This document shows, in pieces, positions 15,826 to 24,020 of a stretch of DNA of 33,889 nucleotides. The DNA is from Kiritimatiellia bacterium. GTDB taxonomy: Bacteria > Verrucomicrobiota > Kiritimatiellia > RFP12 > UBA1067. How positions within the stretch are numbered: position 1 is the first letter of the stretch; each line of letters opens with the position of its first letter. The stretch covers positions 1 through 33,889 of the forward strand of contig JAKSOW010000025.1 in assembly GCA_024405395.1 (NCBI GenBank), written 5' to 3'. The notes under the pieces are model-generated. The model was not told the DNA's origin. It saw only the letters and a program-made list of their open reading frames with translations, and did not search any database. A program made the position numbers and the translations under genes.

Positions 15826-16356
15826 ATGACCAAGGCATTTGACGAGCATTTCATGCGCATGGCGCTGCGCGAGGCCGAAAAGGCGGCTGCGGACGGCGAG
15901 GTGCCGACGGGGTGCGTGATCGTGGACACAACGGGTCTGGATGAGGATGCGCCTCCTGCCGCCGCCCGGATTCTGGCGCGTGCCCACAACATGCCCGAAC
16001 AGCTGCAGGACGCCACGGCGCATGCGGAAATGCTGGCGCTCACCGCCGCCGCCGAGGCCCGAGGTGCCTGGCGACTCACTGGCACACGACTTTATGTGAC
16101 CAAGGAACCCTGCCCCATGTGCGCCGGCGCCATCATCCTGGCACGCCCCGATGTGGTGGTGTGGGGCGCGTCAGATCCGAAACGCGGGGGCGGCACGGTG
16201 TTCGGGATATTCGATCATCCGGGCATCAACCATCATCCGGAGGTCATTGCTGGCGTTCTGGAGGAGCCGTGTGTTGCCGTGCTCAAGGACTTCTTCCGGG
16301 CACGCAGGGCCGAGGGTGCCGCCAGGCCCGCGTTAGGCGTTGAGAATGAAACCTGA
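15826..16356 (+). CDS. tadA: tRNA-specific adenosine deaminase TadA
   Basis: Deaminates A34 to inosine in the tRNA(Arg) anticodon. The 176-residue protein has the cytidine/deoxycytidylate deaminase zinc site HAE (H66, E68) and PCPMC (C96, C99), the start FMRMALREAEKAAADGEVPTG, and a TadA-type loop after the zinc site (GASDPKRGGGTVFGIF). The region before HAE (residues about 34-62) is longer than in E. coli TadA. GGGGAGGCGAAC gives a strong ribosome-binding site before the ATG at 15826. A nucleobase-deaminase role is possible but less likely given the motifs. Confidence 0.88.
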   Translation: MTKAFDEHFMRMALREAEKAAADGEVPTGCVIVDTTGLDEDAPPAAARILARAHNMPEQLQDATAHAEMLALTAAAEARGAWRLTGTRLYVTKEPCPMCAGAIILARPDVVVWGASDPKRGGGTVFGIFDHPGINHHPEVIAGVLEEPCVAVLKDFFRARRAEGAARPALGVENET

Positions 16357-16385
16357 AGACTGAGGGCGGTCTGCGAGTGTCTTTA

Positions 16386-16394
16386 TGCTATAAT
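16386..16394 (+). promoter_or_regulatory. Extended -10 promoter TGCTATAAT
   Basis: TGCTATAAT is a perfect extended -10 element. The region 17 nt upstream has no good -35, which is acceptable for extended -10 promoters. Transcription would start near 16401, on or beside the proposed start codon of the lipoprotein gene, so the transcript would be leaderless. Confidence 0.65.
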
Positions 16395-16400
16395 ATGAAT

Positions 16401-16922
16401 ATGTTTGAATTCAAGAAAGTCCTTTTCCTGCTGCCGGCCCTGGTTGTCGGCGGCTGTGCCACATGGTCGTTCACGCCCAATCGCGAAAGTCAGTTTGTGG
16501 ATGAAGACCATCGCTTCATGCTGGTCGAATACGGCAAGGGCGAGGTGCGCGAGACGGAGTTTGTGGCGCCCAACGGTGTGAGGCTGCCGTTCAAGAGCTC
16601 TCTGCAGGTTCGCGTCACCACGCCCGACGGCACGCGGTTTGTGGCCTACCAGAACATGTCGACCGTGGGCAATCTCTATTTCACGGAAGACCGGAGGTGG
16701 GAATATTTCGAGGAAGGGACGGCCTGCATCCTGGCCGAGCGGGCAGCGGACGGCAATGGTTACGAGATGCGCTTCCAAGGTGTAATGTGCCGAAATGGGC
16801 GCACTAAGCCTCTGGTTAAACAGCCCAAGATCCGTAGCGTCGGTTCGACGCCATCAGGTTTTGGACGCGATTCCTCCGGCCCCCGTGATTCCGACGGCCC
16901 GCGTACGGTCGAACAGAAGTGA
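16401..16922 (+). CDS. Small lipoprotein of unknown function
   Basis: About 173 residues, starting MFEFKKVLFLLPALVVGGC with a typical lipobox (VVGGC). The mature protein is a compact, probably beta-rich domain (FMLVEYGKGEVRETEFVAPN, LQVRVTTPDGTRFVAYQN) followed by a low-complexity basic and serine-rich tail. No family is recognised. The ATG at 16401 is favoured because the -10 element TATAAT ends at 16394. An alternative ATG at 16395 and GTG at 16377 lie at or upstream of the predicted transcription start. The gene stands alone between tadA and the repeat-preceded trmJ. Confidence 0.7.
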   Translation: MFEFKKVLFLLPALVVGGCATWSFTPNRESQFVDEDHRFMLVEYGKGEVRETEFVAPNGVRLPFKSSLQVRVTTPDGTRFVAYQNMSTVGNLYFTEDRRWEYFEEGTACILAERAADGNGYEMRFQGVMCRNGRTKPLVKQPKIRSVGSTPSGFGRDSSGPRDSDGPRTVEQK

Positions 16923-16947
16923 TCATTCCCGTGGTCCGAGGATGGGA

Positions 16948-17002
16948 TTCAACCCTTCAACCTTTTAACCCTTTAACTTTTTAACCCTTTAACCTTCAAC
17001 TC
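16948..17002 (+). repeat. Tandem octamer repeat abutting the trmJ start
   Basis: Six 8-bp units in perfect register (TTCAACCC, TTCAACCT, TTTAACCC, TTTAACTT, TTTAACCC, TTTAACCT) and a 7-nt remnant TCAACTC lead directly into the ATG at 17003. The repeat occupies the place where a Shine-Dalgarno sequence should be, and none is present. Consensus TTYAACCY. The function is unknown. Changes in copy number would alter the leader but not the frame. Confidence 0.8.
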
Positions 17003-17761
17003 ATGTCCGCACTAGATAACATCAAAGTGGTGCTCGTGGGCACCCTCTATTCGGGAAACGTCGGCAGCGCGTGCCGTGCCATGGCCAATATGGGCATCCG
17101 CAAGCTGGTGCTCGCCGCCCCCAACATCCAGAACGGTTGGGACGAAGGCGAGCGGATGGCGGTGCATGCCGACGACGTGCTGCACAACCGCCAGGAATTC
17201 GCCACTTTCGAGGAGGCGGTGGCCGACTGCGTGGCCGTGGTGGGCACAACCGCACGTGGCGGACTTTACCGCCAGCACGTGAAAGCCCCCTGTGACTGTG
17301 CGGCCGATCTGCTTTCGTTGGCCGAGACGGGGCCGGTGGCGCTCGTCTTCGGACGTGAGGACAAGGGCCTGCTCAATGAGGAGATCGCCCAGTGCACGCA
17401 CCTCATCCGCATTCCCGTGGATGAAGGCTACACCTCGATCAATCTGGCCCAGGCTGTCTTGATCACGTGCTACGAGATGTTCACGGCGAGCGGCAGCTAC
17501 CAGCCGCCCCACGAGAAGGCGCCGCCGGCCCCGCAGGCGCAGAAGCAGCAGCTGATGAAGAATTGGCAGATCATGCTGCGGGACATTGGCTTCATCGCCG
17601 ACGACAAGCAGACTGAGCACATGATGCAGGGCATTCACCGCATCTTCTCGCGGGGCGTCTTCACGCGCGATGACGCGGCGATCATGCTGGGCGTGGCGCG
17701 CCAGGCGCTTTGGGCGCACCGCAACCCCGCGCTTGAAGGCCGCAAGCCTTCCATCGCCTAA
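17003..17761 (+). CDS. trmJ: tRNA (Cm32/Um32) methyltransferase TrmJ-like, TrmH family
   Basis: A SAM-dependent 2'-O-methyltransferase of the SPOUT/TrmH class. The 252 residues match the TrmJ group: the N-terminal motif VVLVGTLYSGNVGSACRAMA, then NMG, the knot motifs GPVALVFGREDKGLLNEEI and IPVDEGYTSINLAQAVLI, and the C-terminal dimerisation tail with RIFSRGVFTRDDAAIMLGVA. TrmJ methylates position 32 in the anticodon loop. No ribosome-binding site is visible upstream; an octamer repeat runs up to the ATG. It is the fifth tRNA-modification gene in the window. Confidence 0.88.
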   Translation: MSALDNIKVVLVGTLYSGNVGSACRAMANMGIRKLVLAAPNIQNGWDEGERMAVHADDVLHNRQEFATFEEAVADCVAVVGTTARGGLYRQHVKAPCDCAADLLSLAETGPVALVFGREDKGLLNEEIAQCTHLIRIPVDEGYTSINLAQAVLITCYEMFTASGSYQPPHEKAPPAPQAQKQQLMKNWQIMLRDIGFIADDKQTEHMMQGIHRIFSRGVFTRDDAAIMLGVARQALWAHRNPALEGRKPSIA

Positions 17762-17808
17762 GTCTGGAATTGCGGAGCGCGTTCATGGGAAAGCGGAGGC
17801 TTCTTTAG

Positions 17809-18627
17809 ATGCGGGGATTGCGGCTAGTTCTGGCCACTGTGTCATTCGTGGCGTTGACGCTCTTGTTCCTGGACGGAACGGGATATGCCGTGGCGCATTG
17901 GGGATGGATGGCGAAGATACAGTTCCTCCCGGCCCTGCTGTCGTTGAGTGCCTTTACGTGGGGGGCGTTGGCGATTGTGTTGGGCATTCTCGCCGTGACA
18001 TTCCTGTTCGGGCGTATCTACTGTTCGGTGATTTGCCCGTTGGGTATCTTCCAGGACATCGTGTCCTGGGCAACGCGCTTGGTGTTGAGGAGCCCCCATT
18101 CCTATGCGCCCGCACGCACGCGCACGCGCATTGCCTTTCTGGTGGCCACATTGGGTGCTGGTGTGGTGGGTCTGCATTTTGCCGTCTTGGCGCCTTATGG
18201 CATCTATGGACGCGCGGTGGCGGCATTCCTGACGCCATTGACTCGCTTGGGCAGTAATGCCCTGGTGCCGTGGCTGCAGGCACATGGTTGCTACCTTGTT
18301 CGGTCGGTTGAGATTGTGGTACCCACGGCGGCGACGCTGGTCTGCGCAGGGGCATTGCTCGTGGCGGTGGCCCTGTGTGCGGCGGCAAAGGGGCGCCTGT
18401 GGTGTAATGTGGTGTGTCCGGTGGGCACGGTGCTGGGATGCGTGTCGCGGCATGCGCGTGTGAAGCCGGTTTTGGACGCGGAGAAGTGCGTGAACTGCGG
18501 CCTCTGTGCGAAGGCCTGCAAAGCCCAATGCATTGATGTGGCGGCCCATCGGGTGGACACCTCGCGTTGCGTGGTGTGCTTCAACTGTTCGTCTGCCTGC
18601 AGGAAGGGGGCTTTGACATGGAAGTGA
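17809..18627 (+). CDS. NapH-like membrane iron-sulfur protein
   Basis: A 272-residue membrane protein with about four transmembrane segments. It has the two NapH/YccM-type cysteine motifs GRIYCSVICPLG and GRLWCNVVCPVGT, placed at the cytoplasmic ends of helices. A C-terminal di-cluster ferredoxin domain follows, with CVNCGLCAKACKAQC and CVVCFNCSSACRKG. NapH proteins take electrons from quinol and pass them to a periplasmic partner. The next gene encodes a NapG-like Tat-exported ferredoxin overlapping by 10 nt, which supports a quinol-dependent electron-transfer pair. No terminal reductase is encoded nearby, so the final acceptor is unknown. GCGGAGG lies about 11 nt upstream of the ATG. Confidence 0.85.
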   Translation: MRGLRLVLATVSFVALTLLFLDGTGYAVAHWGWMAKIQFLPALLSLSAFTWGALAIVLGILAVTFLFGRIYCSVICPLGIFQDIVSWATRLVLRSPHSYAPARTRTRIAFLVATLGAGVVGLHFAVLAPYGIYGRAVAAFLTPLTRLGSNALVPWLQAHGCYLVRSVEIVVPTAATLVCAGALLVAVALCAAAKGRLWCNVVCPVGTVLGCVSRHARVKPVLDAEKCVNCGLCAKACKAQCIDVAAHRVDTSRCVVCFNCSSACRKGALTWK

Positions 18628-19688
18628 CGCGGCGTACGTTCCTCGTGTCGGCGGGAGCCACTGTGCCGGCATTGGCAGTGGAGGACAAGATCTACGACGG
18701 TGGTCTGGCCCCCGTGTCGCTGCCGGGTGATCCCGTGCGCGACTGTCCGGTGTTGCCGGCCGGCGCCCGGTCGCTGGCGGCGTTTCGGGCGAAGTGCGTG
18801 GGGTGTCAGCTGTGTGTGACGGCGTGTCCGCAGCAGGTGTTGAGGATGTCGAAGACGCCAGGTCGCCTGATGCTGCCGGAACTGTCGTTTCAGCAGGGGT
18901 ATTGTCGAGTCTCGTGTGGCAAGTGTGCGGAGGTGTGTCCGGCAGGTGCCATTGCACATCTCTCGCCCGAGCAGCGGCGGCATGTGCATGCCGGACATGC
19001 GGTGTATCATCCTGAAATGTGCATCGCCCACAAGGAAAACGTGGCGTGTGACGCCTGCGCACGGGTGTGTCCCGTAAAGGCCATTTACCGCATACCCCGA
19101 GAAGGCGGCGTGCCGATTCCCGTGGTGGATGCGCAGGCGTGCATCGGATGTGGTGCGTGCGAGCATGTGTGCCCGGGGCGGCCGCTTCCGGGGATGCAGG
19201 TGCAGGGGCATGAAGTGCAAAGGGAGGTAAAGGCGATGGACGAATCAGATGTGCTGGCAGAGGCGAAGCGCGTGATCAAGGAGAACAAGGCTGGCGTGGT
19301 CGCCTATCGTGACGGCGTCTTCACGGCGCATGCGGCCGGCCGCGGCATTGGACCGCTTCTGAGCCTTTACGACGACGAACTGGCGGCGTTGCAGGGGGCA
19401 ACGGTGGTCGACAAGATCGTCGGTCGGGCGGCTGCGGCCATTTGCGTGGCGGCTGGCGTCAAGGCCGTACATGGGCAGCTTATGAGTGAAGGGGCGATGC
19501 AGTTCCTCAAGGCGCGTCAGGTGGCGTGTTCGGCTGATGAGACTACGCCACAGATCCGCAATCGCGACAACACGGGCATCTGCCCGATGGAAGAATCCGT
19601 TCAGGAGCTGGACGATCCGCTGAAGATGATCGCGGCGATACGCCGCAAGCTGGAGCAGCTGCGGCGTCAGGCGACCATGCGCCCGTGA
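18618..19688 (+). CDS. NapG-like Tat-exported ferredoxin fused to a DUF1893 domain
   Basis: A 356-residue protein. The N terminus carries a twin-arginine signal (TRRTFLVSAGATVPALA). Residues about 55-190 hold four cysteine clusters: C60/63/66/70, C96/100/103/107, C144/147/151 with C135, and C175/178/181/185, consistent with four 4Fe-4S centres as in NapG. Residues about 211-345 match a DUF1893 domain (GVVAYRDGVFTAHAAGRGIG, VVDKIVGRAAAAICVAAGVK, LMSEGAMQFL, RNRDNTGICPMEE), which is usually a separate small protein of unknown function. The ATG at 18618 overlaps the NapH-like gene by 10 nt, and GGAAGGGGG lies upstream. If exported through Tat, the DUF1893 domain would be periplasmic or membrane-tethered. 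The function is inferred from NapGH. Confidence 0.82.
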   Translation: MEVTRRTFLVSAGATVPALAVEDKIYDGGLAPVSLPGDPVRDCPVLPAGARSLAAFRAKCVGCQLCVTACPQQVLRMSKTPGRLMLPELSFQQGYCRVSCGKCAEVCPAGAIAHLSPEQRRHVHAGHAVYHPEMCIAHKENVACDACARVCPVKAIYRIPREGGVPIPVVDAQACIGCGACEHVCPGRPLPGMQVQGHEVQREVKAMDESDVLAEAKRVIKENKAGVVAYRDGVFTAHAAGRGIGPLLSLYDDELAALQGATVVDKIVGRAAAAICVAAGVKAVHGQLMSEGAMQFLKARQVACSADETTPQIRNRDNTGICPMEESVQELDDPLKMIAAIRRKLEQLRRQATMRP

Positions 19689-19691
19689 ACG

Positions 19692-19711
19692 GACCGGGCG
19701 TCCTTCCGGTC
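19692..19711 (+). other. Short GC hairpin between operons
   Basis: GACCGG (19692-19697) and CCGGTC (19706-19711) are perfect complements around an 8-nt loop, right after the stop of the NapG-like gene. No U-run follows, so it is a weak candidate for a terminator or mRNA 3'-end stabiliser. Confidence 0.3.
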
Positions 19712-19804
19712 ACCAGGCAAACACTTTTCTGGCGGAATGGACACATTTTCCTGACAAAGAAAGCGTACAATAGGCGACATCAGCGAAATCGGGAAGGAAA
19801 TGAG

Positions 19805-22798
19805 ATGAGATTCATTGTGGCGATGGTTGCAGGTATGTTGTTGATGTCCGTTGGGGCCATCGACTACACATGGATTGGCGATCTGGGCGGGGCCTGGACG
19901 GAGGGCACCAACTTCTCGCCTGCCGCCCCAGATGGAGGCCCTGGTGAAGGCGACACGGTTACGGTGAACACCCCCTGTGCGCTTTCCCAAAGCGATGAGG
20001 TCGTGTTGGACAAGATCGACCGCCTCACCTTCACGGGCGGCAAGACGACCTATCTTTACGCGGCGGACGGCGAATCCGTCACGCTGCGCTGTGCGGTCGT
20101 CTCGGGCGATGCCAACAGTTACTTGGGTAAAAGCGGCACGGGAAGCCTGACGATTGATGGTGTCTTCGCGGCAGGTGGAGGCTTTTTCGAGACGGTGGGC
20201 ACCGTTATCCTAGGACCTCATGCCCAAAGCGACATGTCGGCCAACTCGAAGCTGTTCCGTCTAGGCACTGGGCCGGATAACACCGTGACGTTTGCGGGAC
20301 CCTTGACAGTGGCAGAAGGGGCGTCTCTGCCCACTTTTCAGACGCGTACCCGAAGCCTCTTCAAGTTTGCGGCAGACAACGTCTTCGCGGGACAGGATGT
20401 GCTTTTCCAGATTGGGACGGCGTCCGGCTTCCATGGCGGTCTTGATCTTCAGGGCCATGACCAGGAGATTGGCCGCCTGTCCTTCATGCCGCCCAAAGCG
20501 GTCACTGCGACGTATGCCGAAAATCACGTTCTGACCTCTGAGACGGCCGCCACCCTAACGATCACCAAAGGTGCTGTGCCCTACAAGAGCAATAACAGTG
20601 CCTTCTCGCCTGTTTCGGGGTCGGAGGCCGTTTGCGCCAGTTGCATCAATGGTGGTCTTACGCTGAAGCTGGCGGCTGACGGTACGGGAACGGGCGTGTT
20701 CATGGTGTCAAACTACACGGGGTATGCTTCCTCGACCACGGGGTCGGTCATCTGCACGAGCGGCACCTTCACATTCCTGGAGTCGGCCAACTTCACGGCT
20801 CTCAGTATGTTGGAGAAGCTTGAGTCGGGTAATCTGGTCGTGCAGGCGGGCGCGAGCATCAACAAATCGGTCGAACTGTTCCTGGCTGGCTCTGGCACGT
20901 TGGACATCTCGGGGAACCTCGCTGTGGAACACCTGCGTCTGGCGGATGGCCATGGCGGCTGGAAGTATCTGCCGGCGAAAGTCTATGAGGCTACTGACCC
21001 AGCCTTGGAAGGGCATGTCAAGGGTTCTGGCCGATTGCTGGTCGCCGCCGGTGATCCTGATGAGAAGACAGAGTATACCGTCCACACCTGGACGGGTGCC
21101 GCCCGCGATGGTCTGCTGACCAATCCCGCCAACTGGGATGTGGCGCCTTCGTTGACCTCGCTGGAGGAGATTCTCCGTTTTCCCGCCGATGCCGACTATA
21201 CCCAGATGCCCCTGGTTTCGGGCACGGTGACTGCCGCCGGTGTGGAGGTGGAATATGCCGGCGGCTTCACGCTCCTGAAAGACGAGACAGTTGGCGGTGT
21301 GCTGAATCTTGGCACCAAGGCGCTTAGTTTTACGGACGTGACGACGGAAGGATCTAGGGAAACCTTCTATGTGTGGCCGGACATCGTCTTCACCACGTAT
21401 GCCGACCACACGATCCGCATCGCCGCAAACACTAAGGTGTCGTTCTATTCGACGTTCAGCACGCCGGATTCTGACCTGTTCCATCTTCGCTTTGATGGTC
21501 CTGCCGTGGTGTTGCGGGGAGAGAGCGTCAACTGCCACTTCCCCATGGTATTCGTCAATTCTGCGTCCATCACCTGCTACAGGGCGCATTCGTTCGGCCT
21601 TACGCGGGCCGAGATCCAGGCCCCGGTCATCCCGATGTTCCGCAACACGCACGTCTGCGCGACGCCCTGGTCGGTAGTGGGCGCATTCCCCAGTTCGGGT
21701 GTTCTCAGTCCGCTGGTCTTCAAGGACAACAAAGGCTATCCCTTCGAATTCCAGGGTGCCGTGTCGATCGCGGGCACGGAGCTTCAGCCACATGACGCGT
21801 CCGGTCAGGTGCTGGACTACACAGGATACGTACGTCTGGCCGTGGAGGGGCCGCTGACCTTTTCCGGCGGACTCCATGTTGAGCGCGTGTCGCGCGTGCA
21901 GTTTGAGTATGCCGACGAGGGTACGCTGACGTTCCGTGAGGGCGCGTTGACGCGTGGCAAATCGCAGGAAGGCTCTTCTGGCGTCGTCCAGTTGCGGTTC
22001 TACGGAATTAACCCAACTGTAAATACGCTGACATTGGCGGACAGCACGTTGACGGGCACCTACATCTATCCCTCCCGCGTCACGGTCGTGTGCGAGAACA
22101 GCGTGTTCTCCGCGGCTCAGCTCACGCCCTATGTCAACAGCCGCGTGCCGGACACGGATAACCTCTGGGCGGTGCTGGACCTTCAGGACACGGTGCAGGA
22201 GTTCGCGCGCCTGGTGGCCGTCACAGATGTGACGAACAACCGCTATGTGCAGTATCCCAACGCGACATTTGACGTCACGAGCGGTTCGGGCGGCAGACTG
22301 CTGCTGAATAGCAAGAGCGCCTATTCGGACACGCACGTTCTGCGCCTCACCGGCAAAGCCAGCCTGGAGACGTGTGCTCCCTGGACGGGCGAGATCCGCA
22401 TCACCAACGCCGTCTCCACGACTGAGGGTTGCCTCAAAGTGGGCTCGGGTTCCGTCACATTCCTGGCGGGTGCGGGCTGGAGTGCCGGCACCAATGTGAC
22501 GGTGGGGGCTGCCGGCACGCTTGCCTTTGACGCGGGATCGAGTGGGTTCGAGCCTGGCGAGGGAAGCAAGTCGAAGGTGAATCTCTGCCTTGTTCCAGGC
22601 GGCACGTTGAAGATTGCCGACGGGCTTACCCTGCGCGTCGCCACGTGTGAGGTAAATGGCGTACGCCTTGCGCCGGGTTACTATGGCGCAACGGCATCGA
22701 TGGGCGTCACGGCGCTCGGCGACTATTTGACGGGCGGCGGCCGCCTGCATGTGCGGTCACGTAGCGGGCTCGTGGGTGTGCGGCTCATTCTTCGATAG
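19805..22798 (+). CDS. Large secreted beta-strand-repeat surface protein
   Basis: A 997-residue protein beginning MRFIVAMVAGMLLMSVGAID, a clear signal peptide. It is followed by the module DYTWIGDLGGAWTEGTNFSP, which recurs near residue 425 as VHTWTGAARDGLLTNPANWD. These W-x-G...NW modules are common at the start of autotransporter-associated beta-strand-repeat (PATR-like) proteins. The rest is Thr/Ser/Gly/Val-rich and predicted almost wholly beta (GTGSLTIDGVFAAGGGFFET, FLAGSGTLDISGNLAVE). The C terminus ends in SGLVGVRLILR, similar to the end of the 1778-residue protein at 26936. The start at 19805 has GGGAAGGA at 19791-19798; longer versions lack a signal peptide. A phosphatase gene follows after 10 nt. 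It is probably a cell-surface or extracellular adhesin or scaffold. Confidence 0.78.
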   Translation: MRFIVAMVAGMLLMSVGAIDYTWIGDLGGAWTEGTNFSPAAPDGGPGEGDTVTVNTPCALSQSDEVVLDKIDRLTFTGGKTTYLYAADGESVTLRCAVVSGDANSYLGKSGTGSLTIDGVFAAGGGFFETVGTVILGPHAQSDMSANSKLFRLGTGPDNTVTFAGPLTVAEGASLPTFQTRTRSLFKFAADNVFAGQDVLFQIGTASGFHGGLDLQGHDQEIGRLSFMPPKAVTATYAENHVLTSETAATLTITKGAVPYKSNNSAFSPVSGSEAVCASCINGGLTLKLAADGTGTGVFMVSNYTGYASSTTGSVICTSGTFTFLESANFTALSMLEKLESGNLVVQAGASINKSVELFLAGSGTLDISGNLAVEHLRLADGHGGWKYLPAKVYEATDPALEGHVKGSGRLLVAAGDPDEKTEYTVHTWTGAARDGLLTNPANWDVAPSLTSLEEILRFPADADYTQMPLVSGTVTAAGVEVEYAGGFTLLKDETVGGVLNLGTKALSFTDVTTEGSRETFYVWPDIVFTTYADHTIRIAANTKVSFYSTFSTPDSDLFHLRFDGPAVVLRGESVNCHFPMVFVNSASITCYRAHSFGLTRAEIQAPVIPMFRNTHVCATPWSVVGAFPSSGVLSPLVFKDNKGYPFEFQGAVSIAGTELQPHDASGQVLDYTGYVRLAVEGPLTFSGGLHVERVSRVQFEYADEGTLTFREGALTRGKSQEGSSGVVQLRFYGINPTVNTLTLADSTLTGTYIYPSRVTVVCENSVFSAAQLTPYVNSRVPDTDNLWAVLDLQDTVQEFARLVAVTDVTNNRYVQYPNATFDVTSGSGGRLLLNSKSAYSDTHVLRLTGKASLETCAPWTGEIRITNAVSTTEGCLKVGSGSVTFLAGAGWSAGTNVTVGAAGTLAFDAGSSGFEPGEGSKSKVNLCLVPGGTLKIADGLTLRVATCEVNGVRLAPGYYGATASMGVTALGDYLTGGGRLHVRSRSGLVGVRLILR

Positions 22799-22808
22799 GG
22801 GAAAGCTC

Positions 22809-23882
22809 ATGAAACGCGTGTTGATCTGCACTGTGGGTCTGGTGTTGGCGGCGGTGGCCGAGCCTCTGCCGCCGCTGCCTGAAGGCGCCTTCACGTACTG
22901 CGTCATTCCGGATACGCAGCTCTACCGCGGTGAAGGCGCGCATGTGAAGCCAGGCAAGCCGCAGCAGACGGGCCCCACCCGCAATCCGGCCTTCACCAGT
23001 CGCGTGAACTGGATTGCCGAGAATGTGGCGAAGGAGCGCATCTTCTTCGTGTCGCATGTGGGCGACATCGTGGACTTCAAGAATGAGGCACAGTGGAATT
23101 TCGCCTCGAACCTGATGACGCGTCTCGACGGCCTGGTGCCCTATGGCATTTCACCGGGCAACCACGATCTGGCCGGTGAGGATTCCCGTGACTTCAACCG
23201 ATACTTCCCCCGTGAACGCTATCAGGGCAAGGCCTGGTATGCCGGCGGCTTTGACGGCTGTCCGGGGCTCAAACCCGGTTCGCTCGTCTCGGGTGGCAAT
23301 GCCAACAGCTGCCAGCTTGTGGAGGCGGGTGGCGTGAAGTTCGTCTTTCTGCATCTCGAATGCAATGCGCCGGCCCCTGTGCTCAAGTGGGTGGACGCGA
23401 TGCTCGCGAAGCATGCCGATCGGCGGGCCATTATCTGCACGCACATGGCGGTGGGGTTCCGGACCCGGCAGATTGACATGGACCGACGCCAGCTCAAGGA
23501 TCAGGTGCCGCCGGAGGAGTGGTTCGGCGTGATGGACTGGACAAAATGCCATGGCGCCAACGGCGTTTCCGCCGAAGAGGCCTGGCGTACGTGTTTCTCG
23601 AAGCACCGGAATCTCATCCTGATTGTCTCGGGCGACCAGGGACCCGCGATTGCCGCCCGCGAGACGCGCAAAGGCATCGCCGGCAATACCGTGCATTTGA
23701 CGCTGCAGGATTACCCCCGCAAGGCCGACAGCGACGATTGGCTGCGGCTCTACCGCTTTCACGGCGATATGCGGGCGATTGACGTGATAACCTATTCGCC
23801 CGGACAGAATCTGGTGTGCGAAAAGGCGGGCCACCGCAAACGCCGGGACTGTCACGTCTTCACCCTGCCGCTCGATCCGTAA
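22809..23882 (+). CDS. Secreted calcineurin-like metallophosphoesterase
   Basis: A 357-residue protein with signal peptide KRVLICTVGLVLAAVAEP. Metal-site motifs of the calcineurin fold appear in order: PDTQ (D35), GDIVD (85-89), GNHD (117-120) and a CTHMA histidine near residue 211. The last motif, normally GHxH, is replaced by SGDQGP near residue 275. This is a known type of variation in exported members, but it may alter metal binding. The substrate is unknown. The ATG at 22809 has GGGGAAAG just upstream and lies 10 nt after the beta-strand-repeat gene, so the two are likely cotranscribed. An upstream in-frame ATG lies within the preceding gene and lacks a signal peptide. Confidence 0.85.
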   Translation: MKRVLICTVGLVLAAVAEPLPPLPEGAFTYCVIPDTQLYRGEGAHVKPGKPQQTGPTRNPAFTSRVNWIAENVAKERIFFVSHVGDIVDFKNEAQWNFASNLMTRLDGLVPYGISPGNHDLAGEDSRDFNRYFPRERYQGKAWYAGGFDGCPGLKPGSLVSGGNANSCQLVEAGGVKFVFLHLECNAPAPVLKWVDAMLAKHADRRAIICTHMAVGFRTRQIDMDRRQLKDQVPPEEWFGVMDWTKCHGANGVSAEEAWRTCFSKHRNLILIVSGDQGPAIAARETRKGIAGNTVHLTLQDYPRKADSDDWLRLYRFHGDMRAIDVITYSPGQNLVCEKAGHRKRRDCHVFTLPLDP

Positions 23883-23926
23883 GGGCCTCCGAGCACGCCC
23901 GTAGGATCCATCCCCTCAATTTCAAG

Positions 23927-24014
23927 GGTCTCAAAATTCCCCTCCTTAGGTCTCATAATTCCCTCGCATGGGTCTCAAAAATCCCCTCTAAGGGTCTCAA
24001 AATTCCCCCGCCCA
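23927..24014 (+). repeat. Four iterons at exact 22-bp spacing
   Basis: GGTCTC begins at 23927, 23949, 23971 and 23993. Consensus of the first 16 bases is GGTCTCAAAATTCCCC, followed by 6 variable bases. The spacing equals that of the array at 2437-2546, whose core on the opposite strand is GGTCTAAAA. The array begins 45 nt after the phosphatase stop and is followed at 24021 by 11-bp repeats. Confidence 0.85.
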
Positions 24015-24020
24015 AGGCAA

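Noticed and set aside
14295-16085. A 596-codon minus-strand open frame
   Set aside because: Antisense to the GHL10-like gene and tadA; no recognisable domain. Long antisense frames are common at this GC content.
20708-22750. A 680-codon open frame on the minus strand
   Set aside because: It is the antisense shadow of the high-GC beta-strand-repeat gene, with no ribosome-binding site, no motifs and Arg/His-rich shadow composition.
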